Shown one piece after another: positions 40,330 to 47,573 of a DNA stretch of 64,000 nucleotides; the stretch's first letter is position 1, and every line of letters starts with the position of its first letter. The stretch is from Streptomyces achromogenes. GTDB lineage: Bacteria; Actinomycetota; Actinomycetes; Streptomycetales; Streptomycetaceae. Both the position numbers and the translations under genes were made by a program. The DNA lies in contig NZ_JAUSYH010000001.1 of assembly GCF_030816715.1 (NCBI RefSeq), positions 4,774,001 to 4,838,000 on the forward strand, read 5' to 3'. The notes below the pieces were generated by a model. It had not been told where the DNA came from, did not search any database, and saw only the letters and a program-made list of their open reading frames with translations.

Positions 40330-40753
40330 CCAGCCCAAGGTGCATGTCGGCAAGGTCTTCGAGGCGGCCAGGGGCCCCCTACGCGCGATGGACGGCTTCG
40401 CCGCCCTGAACCAGATCGTCGAGGCCGCCCGTGAGTGCATCCACGTCCATGAGGTCGAGAGCACCAAGAGAGCCCGGATCGAGGCCTACGAGGCCACGGA
40501 GGTCGCTCGGATCCGGGCCGCCGAAGCCATCCTCAGGGACTACTTCGCGCAGGCGTTCGCGGAACGACACCACCTCTACGAGGAGATGTTCGCCCGCCTT
40601 GACACGGCACTCGAGAATGGCGACGGCGAAGTGCTGCACACCGTCGTGCGTGGGATCGTCGACATCGCCAAGAGTTCTCCACTCGCGGACATCGGAGATC
40701 TCTCCCAGGTCCGCGCTGCGCTGGACGACCCGGACCAGATCTGGGACCTGTGA
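40322..40753 (+). CDS. small helical partner protein (143 aa)
   Basis: The protein is soluble and almost entirely alpha-helical, with heptad-like stretches (ARIEAYEATEVARIRAAEAILRDYFAQAFAE) and a C-terminal IVDIAKSSPLADIGDLSQVRAALDD. It overlaps the hydrophobic protein gene, so the two are made together in equal amounts. It could be a chaperone, inhibitor or assembly factor for the hydrophobic partner; I do not recognise a family. Confidence 0.6.
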   Translation: MPDQPKVHVGKVFEAARGPLRAMDGFAALNQIVEAARECIHVHEVESTKRARIEAYEATEVARIRAAEAILRDYFAQAFAERHHLYEEMFARLDTALENGDGEVLHTVVRGIVDIAKSSPLADIGDLSQVRAALDDPDQIWDL

Positions 40754-40905
40754 CCGACGGCATCGCCGCACCCGGACCAGGGCTTCCGGCAACCCGACCG
40801 GATCGGTCCGTTCTGGGTCGGGTGGTGCGCCCGGCCCCCGCCCTCCGGCTGCCCGGCCGCCATCCGCGGTAGCTGCGTTCCGTTGTGCTGGCTGCAGTCA
40901 CCAGA

Positions 40906-41313
40906 TCACGAAAGCTGCCCGCCCATGTGCAGTGCGTCAAAGACCATCTCGTCGACGGCCGAGACCCGGTCCCGATCGGCGTAGCGGAACCACGCCATCT
41001 CGGCGATCTCCCTCGCCGGGGTCAGCCGACCGCGGTGATCGGCGCTGTAACAGATCATCCGGAAGGGTCCGTGCTCCGGATGATCTTCGCCGATCTCGAA
41101 AGTGCCGAAGTGAACCATGGAGCGGGGGTCGATCACCGCCCGTAGTTCTTCGTCGATCTCCCGCATCAGGGTCTCGCTGTCGGACTCGCCGGTCTCACGG
41201 TGACCGCCCGGGAAGTAGAAGCGACCTCTGCCGTGACTACGTGTCACCAACACACGGTCGCCTCGAACCAGAACCCACGCCACCTTCTCCGGCACACCGT
41301 CGCCACTCGCCAT
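40906..41313 (-). CDS. NUDIX hydrolase
   Basis: The 135-residue protein is a single NUDIX domain with the box GHRETGESDSETLMREIDEEL, which matches GX5EX7REUXEE closely. It should hydrolyse a nucleoside-diphosphate derivative, with Mg2+ bound by the REIDEE glutamates. It lies on the opposite strand to the conflict cluster and starts with ATG. A housekeeping role is as likely as a link to nucleotide signalling next door. Confidence 0.85.
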   Translation of the reverse strand: MASGDGVPEKVAWVLVRGDRVLVTRSHGRGRFYFPGGHRETGESDSETLMREIDEELRAVIDPRSMVHFGTFEIGEDHPEHGPFRMICYSADHRGRLTPAREIAEMAWFRYADRDRVSAVDEMVFDALHMGGQLS

Positions 41314-41471
41314 GGCCCGGGACCGTAGCGCAAGCCGCCGTCCGCGTCAGCACGGTCCTTGGCCCATGACCACAGCCCGGGACAAGACGCCCTCTCCGCG
41401 CCAAGCTCCTCACGGGCGGCCGACTGCTCCGCATGACCGGTGGGCGGCAGTGTGCCTGATGCTCACTCGCC

Positions 41472-41665
41472 GATCTGCGGCGCACCCTCGCCCCCGGGGC
41501 AGAACGGGAGCGGTACGGCGGCGGAGATCAAGTGATCGAGCGGCTCGCCGGGCACTCTGGGACGGCTGTGACGGAGGAGGTCCACGGAAGCAGATCTGGC
41601 CCGTCATCCAGACCGGGGCCGTCGCCATGGACGGTATCTTCGGCACCGATCCGCGGCGGCCGTAG
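41472..41665 (+). pseudogene. C-terminal remnant of a tyrosine integrase
   Basis: One frame reads DLRRTLAPGAE ... QVIERLAGHSGTAVTEEVH, and a second continues RKQIWPVIQTGAVAMDGIFG before a stop at 41665. Together they match the end of Streptomyces phage or AICE integrases, which read LAGHSGTAVTE then VYRKQ. Relative to that, one base is missing at about 41585 and the catalytic Tyr codon has become His. An upstream stop (41457) shows the rest is also lost. It points toward the tRNA-Pro gene 118 bases away, the normal place for the integrase of an element inserted at that tRNA. Confidence 0.7.
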
Positions 41666-41671
41666 CTGTCG

Positions 41672-41724
41672 TAGTCACGCAGTCGAGCACTCAGGAATCG
41701 ATAGTCACGCAGTTAGACACGCAG
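41672..41724. repeat. short direct repeats between integrase remnant and tRNA
   Basis: TAGTCACGCAGT occurs at 41672-41683 and 41702-41713, and TAGACACGCAG follows at 41714-41724. Iterated sites between an integrase gene and its tRNA target are typical of integrase arm or excisionase binding sites. That role is inferred. Confidence 0.5.
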
Positions 41725-41730
41725 CAACGC

Positions 41731-41765
41731 CAGAGGGCCCTTACCGATCCGGTAAGGGCCCTCTG
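41731..41765 (-). terminator. perfect 16-bp hairpin downstream of tRNA-Pro
   Basis: CAGAGGGCCCTTACCG and CGGTAAGGGCCCTCTG pair over all 16 bases with a 3-base loop. The hairpin lies 18 bases beyond the 3' end of the minus-strand tRNA and should terminate its transcript. It could act in both directions. Confidence 0.85.
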
Positions 41766-41782
41766 AGCTGCAATTCACCTGT

Positions 41783-41855
41783 CGGGGTGGCGGGATTTGA
41801 ACCCACGACCTCTTCGTCCCGAACGAAGCGCGCTGCCAAGCTGCGCTACACCCCG
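41783..41855 (-). tRNA. tRNA-Pro (anticodon CGG)
   Basis: The reverse complement folds as a complete cloverleaf. The acceptor CGGGGTG pairs with CACCCCG, the D arm is GCGCAGCTTGGCAGCGC, the anticodon stem CTTCG/CGAAG holds loop TTCGGGA with anticodon CGG, and the T arm GTGGG-TTCAAAT-CCCGC is standard. It is 73 bases long and CCA is not encoded. tRNA 3' ends are common attachment sites for integrative elements, and the integrase remnant lies on that side. Confidence 0.97.
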
Positions 41856-41897
41856 ATGTCGCTGCTTGTCCTGCTTGTCGCGGCGACGTCGTTTACT

Positions 41898-42680
41898 TTA
41901 GCCCACCGGTGGCCGGAGACGAAATCCGGTTTTGGCGCGGTGGCTGATGGGGTTGGGGCGGGCGTGGTCGAGGGCCACGAGGAGGACCGCGAGGGCGTAG
42001 AAGGAGAGGCCGAGGAGCAGAGCGTTGGCCAGGGCGTGCCTGTAGCCGTGGGCCTCGGCGTCGAGGAACGGGTAGAGATAGCGGCCCGGTGTGCCGGGTG
42101 TGATCAGCTGGGCGCGGGCCAGGCAGAAGGCCAGGTAGAGGGTGGGGTACAGCATCCACGTCGCGGCCCGGCGCAGGCGCAGTCGGCCCGGTGCGGTCAG
42201 CAGGAGCCAGTCGAGGACGGCGGCCAGCGGAGTCACGGTGTGCAGGAGATGGACGGCGACCAGGTGCCAGCCGGTGGGGGCCGTCGTACCGGTCAGTGAG
42301 AAGGGGACGGTCGCGTCTGCCAGGAGCAGGTGGTAGACGAGACCGGTGATCATGACGTAGAGGAGGGCCGCGCCAGTCAGGGCGGCGGGAAGTGGGCGGC
42401 GGGCCGTCCATGCCCGGCGGGCGGACAGCAGCGTGACCAGGGCCAACAGGATGTTGCTCTGGATCGCGAAGTGGCTCAGCGCCCGCAGCGGGTTGCCCAG
42501 CAGAAACGCGAGGGTCACGCCCGCGGCCGCCGTGCCGGCCAGGAGCAGCCGGAGCGCGGCGGCCAGCGGGCGGCGGACGGGGGTCACCACCGCCGACGCT
42601 GGGACGGAGGAGAGCAGGAGTGCGTGGGTCCGCGGAATCGCAGGCAGATCCGGGAGGTCCCTGGGTATCGGCGCGGTCAT
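41898..42680 (-). CDS. Pr6Pr family membrane protein
   Basis: The 260-residue protein has six predicted membrane helices and the characteristic F110/Pr6Pr segments: SHFAIQSNILLALVTLL, LLYVMITGLVYHLLL, HLVAVHLLHTVTPLAAVLDWLLL and PTLYLAFCLARAQL. The family is named for six helices and conserved prolines and is related to FAR-17a/AIG1-like hydrolases. No biochemical role is known in bacteria. It sits alone on the minus strand. Confidence 0.85.
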   Translation of the reverse strand: MTAPIPRDLPDLPAIPRTHALLLSSVPASAVVTPVRRPLAAALRLLLAGTAAAGVTLAFLLGNPLRALSHFAIQSNILLALVTLLSARRAWTARRPLPAALTGAALLYVMITGLVYHLLLADATVPFSLTGTTAPTGWHLVAVHLLHTVTPLAAVLDWLLLTAPGRLRLRRAATWMLYPTLYLAFCLARAQLITPGTPGRYLYPFLDAEAHGYRHALANALLLGLSFYALAVLLVALDHARPNPISHRAKTGFRLRPPVG

Positions 42681-42776
42681 GCCCTCACGCTAGGCAGACC
42701 GGACATATGGGGCGATACGGGTGGGCCGTTCGAGGGATGCCTTCGGACGCCGGAAGCGAGGAACCGAACCCGCCCG

Positions 42777-43703
42777 CTACTCCCGTTCCACCAACGTCAG
42801 CAGCGTCACCTCGGGCGGGCAGGCGAAGCGGACCGGGGTGTAGCGGCTCGCGCCGCAGCCCGCCGAGACGTGCAGGTAGGAGGTACGGCCCTCCGCCGTG
42901 TGCGTCGACAGCCCCTTGACGCGGTCCGTGTCCAGGTCGCAGTTGGTGACGAGGGCGCCGTAGAAGGGGATGCAGAGCTGGCCGCCGTGGGTGTGGCCGG
43001 CCAGGATCAGGGGGTAGCCGTCCGCCGCGAAGGGGTCCAGGACCCGCAGGTACGGCGCGTGCACCACGCCCATCGAGAAGTCGGACGACTCCGACGGACC
43101 GCCCGCCACCTGTGCGTAACGGTCGCGCTTGATGTGCGGGTCGTCCAGTCCCGTCAGCTCGATCGACGCGCCCTCGACCTTCAGTACGCCCCGGGTGTTC
43201 GTCAGGTTGAGCCAGCCCGCGGCGTCGAAGCCGTCGCGCAGGTCTTCCCACGGGTTGTGGACGACGTCCACCGCGGGCGCGTTGCCGTTCAGGCCGTGCC
43301 TGCCCTGGGCCTTCTCCAGCAGGTAGCGGGCGGGGTTGCGCAGCTTCGGGCCGTAGTAGTCGTTCGAGCCGAAGACGTACGCACCCGGAAACTCCATCAG
43401 GGGCCCCAGCGCGTCCAGCGTCTCCGGGATGCCCTCCGGGTCGGACAGGTTGTCGCCCGTGTTGATCACGAAGTCGGGGCGCAGTCCGGCCAGCGAGCGC
43501 AGCCAGCGCTGCTTCTTGCGCTGGCCGCCCACCATGTGGATGTCGGAGACCTGCAACACGCGCAAGGGGCGCATTCCGGCGGGGAGGACGGGGACGGTGA
43601 CCCGTCGGAGGCGGAAGGAGCGGGGTTCGAAACCCGCCGCGTACACCAGGCCGGCGGCGCCGACCGCCGCAATGGACAGAGGTACTCCGTATCGCGCGCG
43701 CAT
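42777..43703 (-). CDS. membrane-anchored metallophosphoesterase
   Basis: The 308-residue protein has an N-terminal membrane anchor or uncleaved signal (about 5-23) and a calcineurin-like phosphatase domain. All metal ligand motifs are present: SDIHMVG, NTGDNLSD, GSNDYYG, VVHAPY and GHTHGGQLCIP. The group includes YkuE-like phosphodiesterases that act on lipids or nucleotides outside the membrane. I recall it next to the yqeY and penicillin-binding protein genes in Streptomyces, as here. Confidence 0.92.
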   Translation of the reverse strand: MRARYGVPLSIAAVGAAGLVYAAGFEPRSFRLRRVTVPVLPAGMRPLRVLQVSDIHMVGGQRKKQRWLRSLAGLRPDFVINTGDNLSDPEGIPETLDALGPLMEFPGAYVFGSNDYYGPKLRNPARYLLEKAQGRHGLNGNAPAVDVVHNPWEDLRDGFDAAGWLNLTNTRGVLKVEGASIELTGLDDPHIKRDRYAQVAGGPSESSDFSMGVVHAPYLRVLDPFAADGYPLILAGHTHGGQLCIPFYGALVTNCDLDTDRVKGLSTHTAEGRTSYLHVSAGCGASRYTPVRFACPPEVTLLTLVERE

Positions 43704-43751
43704 ACGTCCATCGTCTCAGACCGCACCACCCCTTCCGTCCGCACGTCCGCC

Positions 43752-43783
43752 GGATGAGGACGAGGATGAGGATGAGGACGAGG
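43752..43783. repeat. GGATGA/GGACGA hexanucleotide repeat
   Basis: About five copies of GATGAG or GACGAG stand between the divergent metallophosphoesterase and yqeY genes. It is a short microsatellite-like tract without a gene. Confidence 0.7.
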
Positions 43784-43895
43784 CGTGCGGTCGTCGGTTC
43801 TTGAAGGCTGTGGGATTTCCCGGTCTGTTGCCCCTCCCGCACCGCCCGTTAAATGACCGGGCGGTGCGCCGTCCACACCTGCGACAATCGGACCC

Positions 43896-44360
43896 ATGAC
43901 CACGCTCAAGTCGAAGCTGCAGGAAGACCTCAACGCCGCGATCAAGGAGCGCGACGAGCTCCGCTCCTCGACGCTCCGGCTGACGCTCACCGCGATCACC
44001 AAGGAAGAGGTCGCCGGTAAGGAGAAGCGCGAGCTCTCCGACGACGAGATCCTCAAGGTGATCACCAAGGAGGCGAAGAAGCGCCGGGAGGCGGCCGACG
44101 CCTTCGCGCAGGGCGGTCGTCCCGAGAGCGCCGAGCGGGAGAAGGCGGAGGGCGAGCTGCTCGCCGGCTACCTGCCCAAGCAGCTCAGCGACGACGAGCT
44201 GAACGACATCGTCGGGCAGGCCGTCGAGGAGGCGAAGGCGGCCGGCGCCGAGGGGCCGCGGGCCATGGGCGCCGTGATGAAGATCGTGAACCCGAAGGTG
44301 GCCGGTCTGGCCGAGGGCGGCCGCGTCGCCGCCGTCGTCAAGAAGCTTCTCGCGGGCTGA
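43896..44360 (+). CDS. GatB/YqeY domain protein
   Basis: The 154-residue protein is a complete YqeY: LKSKLQEDLNAAIKERDELRSSTLRLTLTAI, then a helical middle with YLPKQLSDDEL, and a C-terminal GPRAMGAVMKIVNPKVAGLAEGGRVAAVVKKLL. The fold resembles the tRNA-binding tail of GatB and may bind tRNA or its ligases, but its cell role is not settled. It converges on the penicillin-binding protein gene across a strong terminator. Confidence 0.92.
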   Translation: MTTLKSKLQEDLNAAIKERDELRSSTLRLTLTAITKEEVAGKEKRELSDDEILKVITKEAKKRREAADAFAQGGRPESAEREKAEGELLAGYLPKQLSDDELNDIVGQAVEEAKAAGAEGPRAMGAVMKIVNPKVAGLAEGGRVAAVVKKLLAG

Positions 44361-44399
44361 CCGGACGGACGGGGCTGACCCTGCGGGCGCGCTGAAACA

Positions 44400-44440
44400 G
44401 AACGGTCCCTGACTCCCCTTACGGGAGTCAGGGACCGTTC
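44400..44440. terminator. perfect 18-bp bidirectional terminator hairpin
   Basis: GAACGGTCCCTGACTCCC and GGGAGTCAGGGACCGTTC pair without mismatch around loop CTTAC, 39 bases after the yqeY stop and 89 bases from the convergent penicillin-binding protein stop. It should serve both genes. Confidence 0.88.
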
Positions 44441-44529
44441 GCACGTCTCCGGCGCAGCCGATTCAGCCGACGCAACGGGACCGACTCGTCCCAGCCGGTC
44501 CCGCCGGCTGAGTGGCCCGGCGGGACGTG

Positions 44530-46812
44530 TCAGCCGCGTCCGCCGCTGTTGTCGTTGCCGTTGCTCTGGCCCTGGAAGAAGCCGCCGTTCGTGTTTCCCC
44601 GGTTCGCGTTGCCGCCGTTGGTGTTCCCACCGTTGGTGAGCAGTCCGCTGAGGAAACCGGCGTCGTCCCCGTTGTCGTCGTTGTTGTCGCCGTTCCCGTT
44701 CCCGTTGTTGTCGCCGCGGTCCTTCTTCTCCGGGGGCTTCGGGATGAAGACCTTGTTGAACGGCGTGGCTTCCTTGCCCTCCAGTGCGCCGGTCATGGCG
44801 TCGCGCCAGATCGGGCCGGGGGTGTCGCCGCCGTAGACCTCGGGGTGCCAGACGCCGCCGATGCGGATGTTGGTCATCTCCACCTTCTGGGTGGCGCTGC
44901 CGACCCAGACGGCGCCCGACAGGTTCGGGGTGTATCCGACGAACCAGGCGTTCTTGCGGGAGTCCGTCGTACCCGTCTTACCGGCGTTGTCGCGACCGGA
45001 CAGGCCGGCCTGCTTGCCCGTACCGGAGTCGACCACGCCGCTGAGCAGGGTGTTGACGGTGTCCGCGGTCTTCTCGCTCATCGCGCGCGAGCAGGTCGAC
45101 TTCGGGACCTCCAGCGACTTCTTCGTGCCGCCCACGGTCTGGGTGATCGACTCGATGGCGACCGGCGTGCAGTACATGCCGCGGGAGGCGAAGGCGGCGT
45201 AGGCGCTCGCCATCGTCAGGGGGGAGAGGCCGGTGGAACCGAGGGTCATCGAGGAGGGGACCTCCGGGACCTTGGTGCCGTTGCCCTGGATCACGCCGAG
45301 CTTGTCGGTCATCTTCACCACAGGACACATGCCGATGTCGGCGAGCATCTGCACGAAGTAGGTGTTGACCGACAGCTCCATGGCTTTCTGCAGCTGGTAC
45401 GGCCCCTTCTCGGACGCGCTCTCGTTCTCCAGGGTGTACTTCGGCCTGCCGTCGTTCGTCCACGGCTTGCTGCTGCACGTCTGGACGGTGTCCGGATACG
45501 GCATCTGGTACGGCGCCGAGTACTGCTGGTTCGCCGGGCGCCCCTCCTCCAGTGCGGCCGCGGCCACGAAGGGCTTGAAGGTCGAGCCGGTCGGGAAGCC
45601 GAAGTTCGAGCCGCCCATGGAGGCGTTGACCGAGTAGTTGTACTCGGTCTCGTTCTTGCCGTAGCCGTACGGCTTCGACTGGCCCATGCCGAGGATCTTG
45701 CCGGTGCCGGGCTCGACGAGGGTCGCGGCCCCGGCGACCTTGTCCGACTTGTAGACGTGGTCCTTGAGCGAGCTCTGGACGGACTTCTGGGCCTGCGGCT
45801 CGAGGGTCGTGCGGATCGTCAGACCGCCCTGGTTCCAGACCTTCGCCCGCTCCTCCTTGGTCTTGCCGAAGACCGGGTCGCTGAGGAACACGCGTTCCAC
45901 GTACTTGCAGAAGAAGCTGGCGCCCTGGACGGCGGTGATGCAGCCGTTCTTCGGCTTCTTGACCTTCAGGCCCAGCGGCGCCTTCTGCGCGGTGGCCGCC
46001 TCGGCGTCGGAGATGTCGCCGACCTCGGCCATGCGCTTCAGCACGGTGTTGCGGCGCTTGGTGGCCTCGGCCTCGTCGTTGATCGGGTCGTAGCGGCTGG
46101 GCGACTGGACGATGCCGGCCAGCAGCGCGGCCTGGGGGAGCGTGAGGCTCTTGGCGTGCGTGGAGAAGTAGCGCTGGGAGGCCGCTTCGACGCCGTATGC
46201 CTGCTGGCCGAAGAACGTGATGTTCAGGTAGTTCTCGAGGATCTTCTTCTTGCTGAGCTCTTCCTCGAGCTGGATCGCGTACTTCAGCTCCTTGATCTTG
46301 CGCCCGATGGTCTGCTGTGTGGCCTGCGCGACCTTCGTCGGGTCGTCGCCCGCCTCCTCGACGGCGACGTTCTTCACGAGCTGCTGCGTGAGCGTGGAGG
46401 CGCCCTGGGACACCCCGCTGCTCTGCACGTTCTTGTTGAGCGCGCGCAGGACGCCCTTGAGGTCCACCGCGCCGTGCTCGTAGAAGCGCGAGTCCTCGAT
46501 CGCGACGATCGCCTTCTGCATGTAGGGCGAGACGTTCTTCAGGTCGACCACCGTGCGGTCCCGTGAGTAGACGGTGGCGATCTGGCCGCCCTCGGAGTCG
46601 AGGATCGTGGTGCGCTGGCTCAGTGGCGGCGTCTTGAGATTGGCCGGGAGTTCGTCGAACGACTCCACCGATCCCTTGGCGGCCAGGCCCAGCGCGCCGA
46701 AGGCGGGCAGGGCGATGCCTGCCAGCACGGCTCCCGCGAGCACACTGACACCGAGGAACTTGGCGGCCTGCTGCGTTGGCGACAGACCACCGCCCGAGCG
46801 CTTCTTTGGCAT
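44530..46812 (-). CDS. class A penicillin-binding protein
   Basis: This 760-residue bifunctional enzyme has one N-terminal membrane helix (about 18-38). Its glycosyltransferase 51 domain carries catalytic Glu106 in EDSRFYEHGAVD and the GASTLTQQLVKN motif. Its transpeptidase domain has Ser410-Lys413 in GSTFKPF, an SVN-type motif in ELSVNTYF and KTGT in AGKTGTTD. A low-complexity tail rich in Asn and Gly ends the protein; such tails may contact the wall. It polymerises and cross-links peptidoglycan outside the membrane. The start MPKKRSGG follows GGCTGCC on the coding strand, a weak site. It is divergent from wblA. Confidence 0.95.
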   Translation of the reverse strand: MPKKRSGGGLSPTQQAAKFLGVSVLAGAVLAGIALPAFGALGLAAKGSVESFDELPANLKTPPLSQRTTILDSEGGQIATVYSRDRTVVDLKNVSPYMQKAIVAIEDSRFYEHGAVDLKGVLRALNKNVQSSGVSQGASTLTQQLVKNVAVEEAGDDPTKVAQATQQTIGRKIKELKYAIQLEEELSKKKILENYLNITFFGQQAYGVEAASQRYFSTHAKSLTLPQAALLAGIVQSPSRYDPINDEAEATKRRNTVLKRMAEVGDISDAEAATAQKAPLGLKVKKPKNGCITAVQGASFFCKYVERVFLSDPVFGKTKEERAKVWNQGGLTIRTTLEPQAQKSVQSSLKDHVYKSDKVAGAATLVEPGTGKILGMGQSKPYGYGKNETEYNYSVNASMGGSNFGFPTGSTFKPFVAAAALEEGRPANQQYSAPYQMPYPDTVQTCSSKPWTNDGRPKYTLENESASEKGPYQLQKAMELSVNTYFVQMLADIGMCPVVKMTDKLGVIQGNGTKVPEVPSSMTLGSTGLSPLTMASAYAAFASRGMYCTPVAIESITQTVGGTKKSLEVPKSTCSRAMSEKTADTVNTLLSGVVDSGTGKQAGLSGRDNAGKTGTTDSRKNAWFVGYTPNLSGAVWVGSATQKVEMTNIRIGGVWHPEVYGGDTPGPIWRDAMTGALEGKEATPFNKVFIPKPPEKKDRGDNNGNGNGDNNDDNGDDAGFLSGLLTNGGNTNGGNANRGNTNGGFFQGQSNGNDNSGGRG

Positions 46813-47220
46813 GAGGGCAGCCTACGTTCTCATTCGCCGGACACGCGTCAATGCCTTGGCCTAAGCTGCTCGCAACTGTCACAGCAGCAGGGCTACGTAT
46901 CAATACGTCCGGCGACCCCGAATCGTTCCGGAGGTTCCCCGACTTTTTTGGCGGGGGTGTGCCCGAATCCGCCTTGTGTGTCACCCCGGCGTCCGTTGTG
47001 ACTCAACTGAACTGTCCCGTTGGTCGGGAAAGTCGCACATGTCGCGGGCTCACTCCCCCGGGTGATCTGCCGCTTACGCATAGTCCGTTCGGGCCATTCA
47101 AGATTGGGCCCGAAGGGGGTGTTGCGCTGTGCCCGCCTTCCGTAACGTCCTCAACTGGCGGCGGTGAATATGCCGCTGCCGCCGTGGGGGAGCCTCGATT
47201 CGGGAGAGGACGGCGCCGGT
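46813..47220 (+). promoter_or_regulatory. long upstream/leader region of wblA with hairpin
   Basis: About 400 bases separate the penicillin-binding protein gene and wblA. The region includes AT-richer tracts (for example CTACGTATCAATACG near 46890) and a candidate -10 (GCATAGT, 47079-47085). A perfect hairpin, TTCGGGCC (47088-47095) with GGCCCGAA (47107-47114), would lie at the start of the transcript. A long regulated leader suits wblA, which is known to be under developmental control. An in-frame GTG/ATG at 47164/47170 could extend the protein. Confidence 0.45.
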
Positions 47221-47559
47221 ATGGGCTGGGTAACCGACTGGAGTGCGCAGGCCGCCTGCCGCACTACCGATCCGGATGAACTGTTCGTTCAGGGAGCAGC
47301 GCAGAACAGGGCCAAGGCGGTGTGCACCGGATGTCCGGTACGCACCGAATGCCTGGCTGACGCGCTCGACAACCGCGTCGAGTTCGGCGTGTGGGGAGGC
47401 ATGACGGAGCGCGAGCGCCGGGCACTGCTGCGCAGGCGGCCGACGGTGACCTCCTGGCGCCGGCTCCTGGAGACCGCGCGTTCGGAGTACGAGCGTGAGG
47501 CGGGCATCCTGCCGCTCGACGACGACCAGATGTACGAGACCTTCGCGGCGGTGGGCTGA
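47221..47559 (+). CDS. wblA: WhiB-like regulator WblA
   Basis: The 112-residue product has the four cluster-binding cysteines C13, C35, C38 and C44 (CX21CX2CX5C), the G-V-W-G-G turn at 56-60 and a basic C-terminus (ERERRALLRRR). WblA holds a [4Fe-4S] cluster, works with the principal sigma factor and controls the switch to sporulation while repressing antibiotic production in Streptomyces. The sequence and its place beside the penicillin-binding protein and ArsA-like genes match S. coelicolor wblA as I remember it. I chose the ATG at 47221 (MGWVTDW) with GAGAGGA ten bases upstream. Confidence 0.95.
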   Translation: MGWVTDWSAQAACRTTDPDELFVQGAAQNRAKAVCTGCPVRTECLADALDNRVEFGVWGGMTERERRALLRRRPTVTSWRRLLETARSEYEREAGILPLDDDQMYETFAAVG

Positions 47560-47573
47560 GGGGAACCCTCAGC

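Noticed and set aside
46851..47279. 142-codon frame in the wblA upstream region as a leader gene
   Set aside because: Third-position GC is poor and the frame runs into wblA in a different phase.
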